Of a stretch of DNA of 64,000 nucleotides, positions 17,074 through 25,538 are shown one piece after another. Source of the stretch: Schaalia vaccimaxillae DSM 15804 (GTDB lineage Bacteria > Actinomycetota > Actinomycetes > Actinomycetales > Actinomycetaceae). The stretch is from contig NZ_ATUX01000006.1 in NCBI RefSeq assembly GCF_000420425.1, positions 186,001-250,000 on the forward strand, read 5' to 3'. Every line of letters begins with the position of its first letter. The first letter of the stretch is position 1. The notes under the pieces were generated by a model. That model was not told the DNA's origin. It worked only from the letters and a program-made list of their open reading frames with translations, and ran no database searches. Both the position numbers and the translations under genes were made by a program.

Positions 17074-19103
17074 TTCTCCCCTTCCTGATCCATGGACTGG
17101 GAGTCCGATTCGATCACGTCTTCACCGCTGCTGAGCGTTTCAGCTGCCGAAGCGTCGTCTTCTTCTTGCGACTGAGCTGCCTGGGCGGCGAGCCGTTCTT
17201 GTCGCCTGCGTTCAGCCAGTGACTTCGGAGCGGCCTCGTCCTCGTTGCTAGTGTTGCCAGCCAACGACGGGCTGGAGGCAGATGTTGCGCCCCTTGACAC
17301 GACGCGACCACGACCGGCGTAAGCCAAAGACGAGGCTGCACCCAGCTTCTCCGGGTCGAGGCCGGAGAGCTTGTGCCCTTGACCGAAGAACTTCGTGCGA
17401 ATGAGCATCTCCATTGCGGGGTGGGTGAAGAGGAAGATCACCGCAAGGTCGATCACAGTGGTTACGCCCAGGGTGAAGGCGAAGCCTTGAACACCGCCTA
17501 CGGCCAACATGTAGAGAACGATGGCAGCCACCAGGTTCACGGCGTCGGAGACCAGAATGGTTCGTTTCGCTCGATCCCATCCTTCTTCAACGGCGGCAGT
17601 TAGTGGACGACCGTCGCGAACTTCGTCTCGGATTCTTTCGAAGTACACGATGAAGGAGTCAGTTGTGACACCAATCGCCATGATTAAGCCAGCAACGCCC
17701 GCCAAGGACAAGCGGTAACCCATACCCCATGACAGCAAGGTGATGGTCAAGTAGGTCACGAGCGTGGCAATGAGAAGGGAGCCGGCCGCAATGAGAGAGA
17801 GTCCTCGATACTGCCAAATCAGGTAGACGATGACCAGAAGGAAACCGATGACGCCGGCGTACAGGCCCATACGCAGGTGGTCAGAACCCAGGGTGGCTGA
17901 GATTTGCTGCTCGGATTCAACCTCGAAGTTCAACGGTAGTGAACCAAAGTTGAGCTGATTAGCCAGCGCTGTTGCCGAGCTAGCGGTGAAAGAACCAGTG
18001 ATTTGTGCCTGGCCGTTGGTGATCACCGCGTTCATCGAAGGCGAAGTAATGACGACGCCGTCAAGAACCACCGCAAAGTGATTGCGGTCAGGGGTCCGGA
18101 AAGCGGAAGTTTGGCCCTCTGGGTCCGAGTCGTGGAAGGAGAAGAGAATCTGCGAAGAATCAGCAAAAGCCTTCGTGCCATCGCTATTGAATTGCAGATC
18201 GACTCCCCATTCACCTGTGGCCTGACCATTGGCCTGGACCTGGGCTGCGCCAGCCGCGACAAGATCAGAACCAGGAACGGTAACCGGCCCCAAAATGTAC
18301 TTGTACATGCCATTGGCGTCACAAGCGGCATAGGGCTGTTCGGGCGTTCCTTCAGTGCGTCCCGCTACCGAACAGTCAAGCGTGTAGAAATCAAAAAGAA
18401 CTTGTTCCGTGACCCACCCAAGATCGGACGCATTTTCTGGAGCGTCAGCCGGTTCGGCCGACAGCTGTCCATCCTGATCACGATCAGCCAGGGTCAAGGC
18501 TGTCTCTTCATCGATCGCACTGGACTGGACCTGGGGTGCAGATTGGGCGTTCTGTTCGCCAGACTGACTCGACTGGGCCGACTCAGACGACTCCTGTGTC
18601 GCTGACTGCGCAGCATCGTCACTGGTTTGCCCTGACTGTGGCGCTTGACTACTTGCAGCCGAATCCACGCTAGGAGCCTGCTCTGAGCCAGTAGTGGCGG
18701 TCGTCAGTGCCGAGCCGACCTGAAGGACCGGACGGAAGTTCATCTGCGATGACTTACGAATGAGATCCAGTGTCTCCTGGGAGGGACGACCTGGAATGGA
18801 AACCACGATATTTGACGTGCCCATTGAGGCAATCTCGGCCTCGGCCACACCGGAAGCATCGACGCGATTACGGATAATTGCGATGGCTTGCTCGATGTCG
18901 TCCTCCGTGATCTGACGTCCATCCGAATCAGCCGAGGTCGGCGTGAGGATGAGCTGGGTGCCTCCCTGCAGATCGAGGGCCAGGTCAGGAACATAGGACA
19001 CGCCCTTTGAGGCGTTTCCGAAAATCAGCGTGCCAGCTGCCATCGCGATCGTAACCGCAAGGAAAACCAGCGAACGCAGGGGTCGGCGTTTCTTGGTAGC
19101 CAC
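17070..19103 (-). CDS. secD: Protein translocase subunit SecD
   Basis: 677 residues from GTG 19103. A membrane anchor lies near residues 11-30, followed by DLQGGTQL (SecD signature), the periplasmic head, and a five-helix cluster with GVTTDSFIVYFERIRDE. Two unusual parts are a Ser/Gln/Ala-rich low-complexity stretch at about residues 137-196 inside the periplasmic portion and an extended charged C-terminal tail. The frame is open to 19187, but that would overlap yajC by 53 bases; GTG 19103 has a GAAAGAAA ribosome-site-like sequence upstream and begins ATKKRRPL, a sensible cytoplasmic N-terminus before the anchor. A 6-bp hairpin (19121-19135) sits between yajC and secD. Confidence 0.93.
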   Translation of the reverse strand: MATKKRRPLRSLVFLAVTIAMAAGTLIFGNASKGVSYVPDLALDLQGGTQLILTPTSADSDGRQITEDDIEQAIAIIRNRVDASGVAEAEIASMGTSNIVVSIPGRPSQETLDLIRKSSQMNFRPVLQVGSALTTATTGSEQAPSVDSAASSQAPQSGQTSDDAAQSATQESSESAQSSQSGEQNAQSAPQVQSSAIDEETALTLADRDQDGQLSAEPADAPENASDLGWVTEQVLFDFYTLDCSVAGRTEGTPEQPYAACDANGMYKYILGPVTVPGSDLVAAGAAQVQANGQATGEWGVDLQFNSDGTKAFADSSQILFSFHDSDPEGQTSAFRTPDRNHFAVVLDGVVITSPSMNAVITNGQAQITGSFTASSATALANQLNFGSLPLNFEVESEQQISATLGSDHLRMGLYAGVIGFLLVIVYLIWQYRGLSLIAAGSLLIATLVTYLTITLLSWGMGYRLSLAGVAGLIMAIGVTTDSFIVYFERIRDEVRDGRPLTAAVEEGWDRAKRTILVSDAVNLVAAIVLYMLAVGGVQGFAFTLGVTTVIDLAVIFLFTHPAMEMLIRTKFFGQGHKLSGLDPEKLGAASSLAYAGRGRVVSRGATSASSPSLAGNTSNEDEAAPKSLAERRRQERLAAQAAQSQEEDDASAAETLSSGEDVIESDSQSMDQEGEK

Positions 19104-19134
19104 GTTATTTCTTTCTACGCACCCGCGAAGCGGG

Positions 19135-19563
19135 TCACTTGTTTTCGTCGGAGGACTGAGCCTCGTCAATAACCTCGTCGTTGGCAACGATCACATCGTC
19201 GTTAACCGGGCTGAGTCCTAGGACTGGTTGCTCATCTGGAGTTCCTTCGTCGATCACTTCGCCTTCAGATGCGAAGGGAGGTTCGGTACCGACCTCGCGC
19301 AGCATTGAGCGATCCCAGTACATTTCGGTGCCATCAACAGTTTCGAGGACGACGACATCACCGTCGGCATCGACAAAACGGCCCCAGAAACCAACCGCCG
19401 TGTGAACCCATGCGCCGGGAACGAGTTTTTCAAGCATTTCCTCTTCGCGCTTGCGCTGCTGTTCCATCATCCGCTTACGAGAGCGGTTGGAGTACCACAT
19501 CATCGCGATGAAAACGACGGCGATAAGAATGTACATCGAGTACTGCTGGAACGCGGCGGGCAT
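19135..19563 (-). CDS. yajC: Preprotein translocase subunit YajC
   Basis: 142 residues from ATG 19563, which has GAAAGAG six bases upstream; the upstream in-frame start at 19599 is not preceded by one. One N-terminal membrane helix (about residues 8-24) is followed by RSRKRMMEQQRKREEEML, then the conserved LVPGAWVHTAVGFWGRF region and an acidic C-terminus longer than in E. coli YajC. It accompanies SecDF in the membrane and is the first gene of the yajC-secD-secF-apt run. Confidence 0.92.
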   Translation of the reverse strand: MPAAFQQYSMYILIAVVFIAMMWYSNRSRKRMMEQQRKREEEMLEKLVPGAWVHTAVGFWGRFVDADGDVVVLETVDGTEMYWDRSMLREVGTEPPFASEGEVIDEGTPDEQPVLGLSPVNDDVIVANDEVIDEAQSSDENK

Positions 19564-19614
19564 GTGAACTCTTTCGTTGACGTCGAAGCGGCCGCGCAAA
19601 TGCGCGCCCGTTGC

Positions 19615-19644
19615 AGTGTAATGGGCGAATGGCTTCTAGGTCGA
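19615..19644 (-). promoter_or_regulatory. Candidate promoter of the yajC-secDF-apt operon
   Basis: On the minus strand TCGACC (19639-19644), an 18-bp spacer and TACACT (19615-19620) lie about 50 bp before the yajC start. Between them and the start is a CGCGC/GCGCG hairpin. Confidence 0.45.
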
Positions 19645-19699
19645 TGTGACCGAAGCGCGGATGCAAATCCGTGAGCGAATCCATCGAAAAGAAGCCGTA

Positions 19700-20755
19700 T
19701 TAATTGAAGAGCATCGTCTCCTGCGGCGGCGTTAATCCAAGGTGTTGCCAAGCTTTTGTTGTCGCTGCTCGGCCGCGATTTGTGCGGACCAGGAATCCTT
19801 CGCGCACCAAGTAGGGTTCGGCGACCGTCTCAACGGTCTCAGCTTCTTCTCCCACTGTGACTGCCAGCGTTGTCAGCCCCACTGGGCCTCCGGCGAAACG
19901 CTTGCATACCGCTTCAAGGACAGCTCGATCAAGACGATCCAATCCACTGCGATCCACTTCGAAGAGTTCAAGGGCTCCTTGAGCGGCTTCGAGCGTCAAA
20001 TCACCATTGCCCCGCACCTGGGCAAAGTCGACAACTCTGCGCAGCAGACGGTTAGCAATCCGCGGAGTACCCCTTGATCGGGACGCAATTTCATGAGCTG
20101 CCTGTCCTTCGATAGGTGCTCCCAGTAAACCGGCCGAACGTGTGACTACAGATTCGAGTTCTTCTGTTTCATAGAACTCCAGGTGCGCGGTGAATCCAAA
20201 ACGATCACGCAGGGGGGCGGGCAGAAGACCAGAACGCGTGGTTGCTCCGACAACAGTGAAAGGTGGCAGCGTCAGCGGGATGGAGGTTGCGCCAGGTCCT
20301 TTTCCGACGACCACGTCGACTCTGAAATCTTCCATGGCCAGGTAGAGCATTTCCTCAGCGGTGCGAGCGAGGCGGTGGATCTCATCGATGAAGAGAATGT
20401 CGCCTTCCTGCAGGCCCGACAGAATTGCGGCTAGATCGCCAGCGTGCTGAATTGCGGGTCCGGAAGTTAGGCGAAGGGAAGTTCCCATCTCGGCGGCGAT
20501 AATCATGGCCAGCGTTGTTTTGCCAAGGCCAGGGGGCCCTGCCAGCAAAACATGATCGGGAGCCACTGCTCTGGCACGCGCTGCGTCGAGGACGAGCTGA
20601 AGCTGGTTACGAACGACCTGCTGGCCGACGAATTCGCTGAGTTTTTTCGGACGCAGAGCCGCCTCGGCAGCTCTTTCAAGTTCACCAGCGTCTGGGGCAA
20701 CGATGCGCAAGGCATCAGACATGTCCATTGACTCAGCGTCGAATTGTTCAGCCAC
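19700..20755 (-). CDS. ruvB: Holliday junction branch migration ATPase RuvB
   Basis: 351 residues. Walker [11 protein letters not shown] near residues 69-78, Walker B FIDEIHR, sensor GATTRSG and the C-terminal winged-helix domain with GLTTLA are all present. RuvB hexamers drive branch migration with RuvA at stalled forks and recombination intermediates. It starts at GTG 20755 and overlaps the 3' end of ruvA by eight bases. The ruvC-ruvA-ruvB order on one strand indicates a single operon. Confidence 0.96.
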   Translation of the reverse strand: MAEQFDAESMDMSDALRIVAPDAGELERAAEAALRPKKLSEFVGQQVVRNQLQLVLDAARARAVAPDHVLLAGPPGLGKTTLAMIIAAEMGTSLRLTSGPAIQHAGDLAAILSGLQEGDILFIDEIHRLARTAEEMLYLAMEDFRVDVVVGKGPGATSIPLTLPPFTVVGATTRSGLLPAPLRDRFGFTAHLEFYETEELESVVTRSAGLLGAPIEGQAAHEIASRSRGTPRIANRLLRRVVDFAQVRGNGDLTLEAAQGALELFEVDRSGLDRLDRAVLEAVCKRFAGGPVGLTTLAVTVGEEAETVETVAEPYLVREGFLVRTNRGRAATTKAWQHLGLTPPQETMLFN

Positions 20756-21350
20756 GGGTGCCTCCCAGCTTCACAAGTGCAGCTTTGAGCAGTTCCGAGG
20801 GGCCCAGGCCTTGGCCGGTGAGCGGCTCAAGGGCTTTTGCTGCCACTGCTTCGCTCCAGCCGAGTGAGATCAGCGCTGCTTTGACTTCTGGTTCCGCTTC
20901 GTCGGGGCTTCCTGAAGTACGAGCCGGCGCTTGTTCCAGCGACGCGGGTTGGCCGAGTTTGTCGCCGATTTCGAGGGCGAGGCGCTTGGCTGACTTTTGC
21001 CCGACTCCCGGGATGCGTTGGAGCATGGCGATATCTTGATCTCGCACTGCTCTGCGTAACTCATCGGGGCTCAGAACGGCCAAGGAGGCCAATCCGATCT
21101 TTGGTCCGATACCCGAAACGGTCATGAGAGTGTCGAAGACGCGTTGCTCGTCGGCGGTGAGGAACCCGAAAAGAGTCATCGAATCTTCGCGGACAATCAT
21201 CGAGGTATGAAGGATCGTTTCTTGTCCAACAGCCAGATTTTGAGCGAGTGCAGGAGTGATGTGGACACGGAATCCAATGCCTGAGGCAGTGAGGACGACG
21301 GCTTCGTCGAGGCCAATACTCTCGACTGTTCCTCTCAGCTGTGCAATCAC
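20748..21350 (-). CDS. ruvA: Holliday junction DNA helicase subunit RuvA
   Basis: 200 residues. The N-terminal OB domain contains GFRVHI, and two helix-hairpin-helix motifs are visible: [13 protein letters not shown] and [15 protein letters not shown]. The C-terminal RuvB-contacting domain begins with [16 protein letters not shown]. The GTG start has GGAGGAAGCA directly upstream, a strong ribosome site. RuvA tetramers bind the four-way junction and load RuvB. Confidence 0.96.
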   Translation of the reverse strand: MIAQLRGTVESIGLDEAVVLTASGIGFRVHITPALAQNLAVGQETILHTSMIVREDSMTLFGFLTADEQRVFDTLMTVSGIGPKIGLASLAVLSPDELRRAVRDQDIAMLQRIPGVGQKSAKRLALEIGDKLGQPASLEQAPARTSGSPDEAEPEVKAALISLGWSEAVAAKALEPLTGQGLGPSELLKAALVKLGGTRG

Positions 21351-21401
21351 TGCTTCCTCCTGACGATGGAAACCATCCCATATGCGAACACCTGTACGAT
21401 C

Positions 21402-22031
21402 CTAGCGGCGTTTGAGCCGAGGATCGACTGCACCTGTACGGCGTTGCGCAGCCGCAGCCTCGGCCCACACCCTTTGCGCAGGCGTCATCTGCCCCTTCGA
21501 GGTTAATCGGCCCGACAAAGAAACAGACACCTGTGAATCATCGCCTGCTCCCAGCAGGCCAGTTCCCCGCCATGCGTGACAGATAGCAATGGCAAGAGCA
21601 TCTGCCGCATCAGCAGGCTTTGGCGGTTTTGCCAGCCGCAAGATTCTGGTGACCATTGCCTGGACCTGAGCCTTGTCAGCATTGCCATTGCCCGAGACCG
21701 CTGATTTAACTTCAGAAGGAGTGTGCACCGCCATAGGCAGCCCCGCGCGTCCAACGCAGGTCATTGCCGCGCCCATTACTTGCATAGTTGTGGTCACGGA
21801 TTGGAGGTTGTCTTGGGCGAAGACTCTTTCGATCGCAACGACCTCGGGTTCGTAAGTTGCGATCACGTCATCGATTGCGTCGGCGATGGTGCGCAGCCTG
21901 AAGTGTGTCGCAAGGTCTTGCTGGGATCGAGCTACAGACACGTGGACCAAAGTGGCACGTCGGGCTGCGTCGACGTCGATGACGCCGAGGCCGCATCGGG
22001 TGATACCCGGGTCGATTCCCATCACGCGCAT
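21402..22031 (-). CDS. ruvC: Holliday junction resolvase RuvC
   Basis: 209 residues, slightly long because of a basic C-terminal extension. The RNase H-fold acidic residues are visible: Asp in MGIDPGITRCGLGVID, Glu in AIERVF, and the C-terminal Asp pair in PADAADALAIAICH. It cuts Holliday junctions after RuvAB branch migration. ATG 22031 has GGAGG eight bases upstream; the ATG three codons later is the alternative. It is the first gene of ruvCAB. Confidence 0.95.
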   Translation of the reverse strand: MRVMGIDPGITRCGLGVIDVDAARRATLVHVSVARSQQDLATHFRLRTIADAIDDVIATYEPEVVAIERVFAQDNLQSVTTTMQVMGAAMTCVGRAGLPMAVHTPSEVKSAVSGNGNADKAQVQAMVTRILRLAKPPKPADAADALAIAICHAWRGTGLLGAGDDSQVSVSLSGRLTSKGQMTPAQRVWAEAAAAQRRTGAVDPRLKRR

Positions 22032-22052
22032 GTTCTTGGCCTCCCATTGGAA

Positions 22053-22086
22053 TCTGCGGGCGCCGGATCCCTCCGGCGCCCGCAGA
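22053..22086 (-). terminator. Strong hairpin between yebC and ruvC
   Basis: A perfect 15-bp stem (22053-22067 with 22072-22086, starting TCTGCGGGCGCCGGA) with a 4-nt loop lies 32 bp after the yebC stop and 21 bp before ruvC. Only a short ATT follows on the minus strand, so it is a terminator of the U-tract-poor type common in actinobacteria, possibly with some read-through into ruvC. Confidence 0.65.
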
Positions 22087-22118
22087 TGTCACGTCTTCTT
22101 GAAGAAATCTACTGGTTT

Positions 22119-22880
22119 CTACTCAGCGTCTTCGAGCTCAGCACGGACCTCGTCAGACAAAGACATATTGGTGTAGATGTTCTGAACATCGTCGGACTCT
22201 TCGAGGGAGTCGATGAGGCGTTGGACTTTGAGTGCCCCTTCAACGTCCATCTCGACCTCGGTGGAGGCAACGAACTGAACTTCCGCGGAATCGTAGTCGA
22301 TACCGGCCTCTTGCAAAGCAGTACGAACAGCCACCACATCTTGTGGTTCGGATTCGATGACGAAGCCATCACCAGTGTCTGTTACTTCCTCGGCGCCAGC
22401 GTCAAGGACGGCTTCCATGATGGTGTCTTCATCCACACCGTCAGAGGCTGCTACCTCGACGATGCCACGACGAGAGAAGAGGTAGGCGACGGATCCTGGA
22501 TCGGCCAGAGAACCGCCGGAACGGTTGAAGCCGAGTCGCACATCGGAGGCTGCACGGTTCTTGTTATCCGTCAGACATTCGACAAGCAGAGCCACACCAC
22601 CGGGGCCGTAGCCTTCATACATGATGGTTTCGTAGGAGGCTCCACCGGCTTCTGCACCGGAGCCACGCTTGACCGCGCGATCGATATTGTCGGCCGGGAC
22701 CGAGTTCTTCTTCGCCTTCTGGATCGCGTCGTACAGGGTCGGGTTGCCAGCAGGGTCGCCACCGCCGGTTCGGGCTGCAACTTCAATGTTCTTAATGAGT
22801 CGCGCGAAGAGCTTGCCGCGCTTGGCGTCAATGGCCGCCTTCTTGTGCTTGGTGGTCGCCCACTTAGAGTGTCCCGACAT
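22119..22880 (-). CDS. yebC: YebC/PmpR family regulatory protein
   Basis: 253 residues, normal for the family. The N-terminus [16 protein letters not shown] and the GRGG-like region with [21 protein letters not shown] are diagnostic, and YEGYGPGG and [16 protein letters not shown]-like segments follow. Members have been described as DNA-binding regulators and, more recently, as ribosome-associated factors helping translation of proline stretches. The ATG is preceded by GGGAG. In many bacteria yebC precedes ruvC, as here. Confidence 0.93.
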   Translation of the reverse strand: MSGHSKWATTKHKKAAIDAKRGKLFARLIKNIEVAARTGGGDPAGNPTLYDAIQKAKKNSVPADNIDRAVKRGSGAEAGGASYETIMYEGYGPGGVALLVECLTDNKNRAASDVRLGFNRSGGSLADPGSVAYLFSRRGIVEVAASDGVDEDTIMEAVLDAGAEEVTDTGDGFVIESEPQDVVAVRTALQEAGIDYDSAEVQFVASTEVEMDVEGALKVQRLIDSLEESDDVQNIYTNMSLSDEVRAELEDAE

Positions 22881-22984
22881 CAGTGCTCCCTCTGGGGATT
22901 GATTACATTCGACGCAATTCTAACCATGTGCGCCGCCAGCCCTCGGCCCAGGTTCATTGCTGGCCTGCAACTAGTGACGAAACT

Positions 22985-23473
22985 CTAAGCAGACAACTCT
23001 TGGTGGACAACGTGAAGCGAGCACATTTCCAAGTCGAGATCTGACCACTGGCCGTCAAACTCCAAAATCAGCGCCGTCGCTGTGGCAACGCCCCATCCGA
23101 TCTGGGCGCGCAGGTCTGGAGTCACCAGTGCAGCCCCAGCCGACGATACTGTTGGTTCGTGCCCGACAATCATGGCAACGTCACCGGTGAAAGATCGTGC
23201 TGTTTCAATGAAGGAATCGATCTGACAAAGATACAGGGACAGGTCGTTCCAGGTTTCTTCAATGACGAGGTTTCGCCGTAGAGCCGCCGCCGTTTGGACG
23301 GCCCGTGTGGAAGCCGAGACCGCGCACTGATTGACGACGGGAACGACGTCGGCAAGTTGGCGTCCCAATCCTGCGGCTTGCGCAGCTCCCACCCTGGTCA
23401 GTGGACGTTCAAAGTCGGATGCCGCGTTGCCTGCCTGTGCGTGGCGGACGAGGATGAGGGTGCGTTTTTCCAT
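22985..23473 (-). CDS. SixA-type phosphohistidine phosphatase
   Basis: 162 residues of the histidine phosphatase superfamily. The catalytic motif ILVRHAQAG (RHG-like, with Ala for Gly) lies at residues 7-15, a second Arg in the SASTRAVQTA stretch and the second His in MIVGHEPTVS. The short length without a cap domain fits SixA, which removes phosphate from phosphohistidine. The actual substrate is unknown. A TAATCT box seven bases before the ATG and no Shine-Dalgarno suggest a leaderless message. Confidence 0.85.
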   Translation of the reverse strand: MEKRTLILVRHAQAGNAASDFERPLTRVGAAQAAGLGRQLADVVPVVNQCAVSASTRAVQTAAALRRNLVIEETWNDLSLYLCQIDSFIETARSFTGDVAMIVGHEPTVSSAGAALVTPDLRAQIGWGVATATALILEFDGQWSDLDLEMCSLHVVHQELSA

Positions 23474-23480
23474 GCCTGTG

Positions 23481-23486
23481 AGATTA
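23481..23486 (-). promoter_or_regulatory. Candidate leaderless -10 box for the SixA-type gene
   Basis: TAATCT (TANNNT) followed by seven bases and the ATG at 23473; no purine-rich ribosome site is present. Confidence 0.45.
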
Positions 23487-23512
23487 CAGTTATCCAGCGA
23501 ATGGAGGTAGGT

Positions 23513-23782
23513 ATGGCTCTAGCGCGTGGCCCCGAAGATCTTGCGTGTTCGGCCAGAGGATGCCAGTCGCTGGCAACGAGGGCGATCGTGTGGCGCAATC
23601 CTGCGATTGGAAGAAAAAGAACCAAGATATGGCTGTCGTGCGATGCGCACATTGACTTCTTAGCCGACTACATGAGGTATCGGTCTTTCCCCTATCGCAT
23701 TATCGATGTGGCATTGAGGGATGATCCGAGGGCGACGTCTCTCGATCAGATGCCTTTAAGTCAAGAGATTGCTGATTTCTAA
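23513..23782 (+). CDS. Small Cys/His protein of the actinobacterial 'acetone carboxylase'-labelled family
   Basis: 89 residues from ATG 23513, chosen because GGAGG lies six bases upstream; the ATG at 23501 lies inside that site. The pattern C-x4-C in ACSARGC, followed by WRNPAIGRKRTKIWLSC and C-x2-H in CDAH, resembles a widespread small actinobacterial protein that databases often mislabel as acetone carboxylase. The four Cys/His residues suggest zinc binding (inference). It is the only plus-strand gene in this stretch and its 3' end overlaps the convergent membrane gene by 27 bases. Function unknown. Confidence 0.75.
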   Translation: MALARGPEDLACSARGCQSLATRAIVWRNPAIGRKRTKIWLSCDAHIDFLADYMRYRSFPYRIIDVALRDDPRATSLDQMPLSQEIADF

Positions 23783-24172
23783 CGCAGCTAATCCGGTTAA
23801 TACAGCGACAAGGATGGAGACTCCAGTACCTATGAGGAAGCGTTCTGCTGCGGCCGGATTTTCCCTGAGTTCCGGATATCTACCCAGTCCTTTAACGGCG
23901 ATGACTGCTGAGATGAGAACTGGAGTTCCCGTAACAATGCACAGGTAGACGGCTATCCTTTCAAGGATTCCGATCCATCTTCCGCCTCGTAGGATATGAC
24001 TGGGTTGAGGTTGATACTCAAGAAGACGAGCGGGGCCGTCGGCAGATTCAACCGTTGTACTGGCCGCATCGGACACGCGCGCAACACGTAGAACCAGGAT
24101 TGTCAGCGCCCATCCAAGTGCGACAGCCACAAGCAATCCGGAAAAGAACACGAGAAATTGAGTCCAAGTCAT
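23756..24172 (-). CDS. Small membrane protein coupled to the SatD-family gene
   Basis: 138 residues with three hydrophobic segments (about residues 6-28, 72-93 and 113-134) and a short polar loop after the first. Its ATG overlaps the stop of the SatD-family gene by four bases, so it is translated with it. In other bacteria SatD-family genes are also followed by a membrane-protein gene, which supports a functional pair. I recognise no transporter or enzyme motif. Confidence 0.7.
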   Translation of the reverse strand: MTWTQFLVFFSGLLVAVALGWALTILVLRVARVSDAASTTVESADGPARLLEYQPQPSHILRGGRWIGILERIAVYLCIVTGTPVLISAVIAVKGLGRYPELRENPAAAERFLIGTGVSILVAVLTGLAALEISNLLT

Positions 24173-24750
24173 CGTGAGATCCTTTTCAGGAGTTCAAGTG
24201 CTAATCCATATGTCCCCGCTTCTTCTCTCCACGCAGAGGCCTGAAGAGATTGGGAGATTGTCTGCGCTGTTACTGCCAGCAACTCGGCTGCACCCTTACC
24301 GCTGCCTCCTTCGATGAAAGCATCAATAATTTCCCATTGTCGAGGGGTACGTCGCTGAGCTAGAGCTGCATAAAGTTTGAGTAGTGATTCGAGTTGGCTA
24401 GCTTCGATCGGATGACTTTGAGAGCGAACAGCAATGGAGTTGAGTTCGGACTTCGCTGCCTCTACAGCTTCTCGAGCCGCAATGAATGCTGGCCCCGATC
24501 CTGCCCGAGGGGTATCGCCAGCGGGCACTGTTGCTTGTCCTGCGCCGATGCCAAGATGCCAATGTCCATCACGTATGGCCCATAGGATCACCCTGAGAGC
24601 ATCACCTGGATCGCTAAAAACTCCTTGAGCCTCATCCCCGGCTGTCCGTTCGAGTAGCTGTGTGGTGGATGTTGTTAGCGTTTCAAGGAGTGTTGGAATG
24701 CGATCGAATTCGTGACGCGAGTTCACTTGATCGACAGTGATGACAATCAT
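24169..24750 (-). CDS. SatD-family protein with C-terminal helix-turn-helix
   Basis: 193 residues. The N-terminal half carries TVDQVNSR and TAGDEAQGVF, followed by LGIGAGQ and SGPAFIAAREA, the order of conserved blocks in SatD-family proteins. The C-terminal part GKGAAELLAVTAQTISQSLQASAW looks like a helix-turn-helix, so DNA binding is plausible. The family takes its name from a Streptococcus acid-tolerance locus; the biochemical role is unknown. A perfect 8-bp inverted repeat lies 24-45 bp upstream of the start, an obvious candidate for autoregulation. Confidence 0.7.
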   Translation of the reverse strand: MIVITVDQVNSRHEFDRIPTLLETLTTSTTQLLERTAGDEAQGVFSDPGDALRVILWAIRDGHWHLGIGAGQATVPAGDTPRAGSGPAFIAAREAVEAAKSELNSIAVRSQSHPIEASQLESLLKLYAALAQRRTPRQWEIIDAFIEGGSGKGAAELLAVTAQTISQSLQASAWREEAGTYGLALELLKRISR

Positions 24751-24773
24751 TGAAGCATTTCACCCCTTCAGCT

Positions 24774-24795
24774 AATCAGCCACCAAAGGCTGATT
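24774..24795. promoter_or_regulatory. Inverted repeat upstream of the SatD-family gene, candidate operator
   Basis: AATCAGCC at 24774-24781 and GGCTGATT at 24788-24795, separated by six bases. A third GGCTGATT copy occurs at 24846-24853, inside the 3' end of the neighbouring phosphatase gene. The spacing is suitable for a dimeric helix-turn-helix protein. Confidence 0.45.
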
Positions 24796-24839
24796 GACCC
24801 TAAATCAAGCATATTTGACTGACTCTAATTTCATCAAGC

Positions 24840-25532
24840 TTAAAAGGCTGATTGATTAGGGATGCTCCACTCGTCAATAGGACGATCGTTCCACGTTCGC
24901 GCCGTCAAAGCACCAACAAGCTGGCTGACCGAGGTCGGCTGAAAATGTGCTGGCCAGACTAGAACCACTGTTCCCGTGTTCCCCATGAAGTGATTCATCA
25001 CCAGCTCACCATCAACATTTTGAGCCAAAGTGGGAGCCAATAGACGCAGCATTGCCCCATGAGCCACGCACACTCCAACGCCTCGTTCCCCGCCTTCTTG
25101 GCGCACACGACTGGCCACTTCAAGGATCACAGGCAGCACGCGAGCCAAGGCTTCGCGCCCCGTCTCTCCTCCCCCCATGCGAAGGCTGTGGCGTCCTCGC
25201 GCCCAGGCACCTGTGCCCTCGATATAAGCCATATCGGAGACAACATCATCGTTCATCTCAATATCTCCGCTGCGCAGCTCGCGCAATCCTGATCGCAGGA
25301 GTGGTTCGATCGCATACTTGCGACATAGAGGAGCCGCAGTCTGGCGCGTCCTCGTCAATGGCGACACCGCCACAACAGTTGGCGGGGCGGCCACCTCTAA
25401 CTCCCAGCGCGCAGCAAGGCGATCTGCCTGGATCAAACCTTCTTCACTCAGAGGCAGCCCCGGGCGGGACGTGTCAAGAGCTCGCACCCGATTAGCCGGA
25501 GTCTGACCGTGTCGCACAAGAACAATTTCCAT
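24840..25532 (-). CDS. Histidine phosphatase family protein (phosphoglycerate-mutase-like)
   Basis: 230 residues. The catalytic motif VLVRHGQTPAN lies at residues 4-14, with Arg in SPLTRTRQTA, Glu in LRELRSGDIE and the second His in CVAHGAMLR. This is the set of residues of cofactor-independent-looking PGM-like phosphatases that act on small phosphorylated metabolites. It starts six bases after the glnE stop, so it is probably the last gene of a glnA2-glnE-phosphatase operon. Substrate unknown. Confidence 0.85.
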   Translation of the reverse strand: MEIVLVRHGQTPANRVRALDTSRPGLPLSEEGLIQADRLAARWELEVAAPPTVVAVSPLTRTRQTAAPLCRKYAIEPLLRSGLRELRSGDIEMNDDVVSDMAYIEGTGAWARGRHSLRMGGGETGREALARVLPVILEVASRVRQEGGERGVGVCVAHGAMLRLLAPTLAQNVDGELVMNHFMGNTGTVVLVWPAHFQPTSVSQLVGALTARTWNDRPIDEWSIPNQSAF

Positions 25533-25538
25533 CGGTTC

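Noticed and set aside
21723-22988. 421-codon plus-strand open frame across ruvC and yebC
   Set aside because: It is antisense to two clear genes, has no recognisable domain and no ribosome site.
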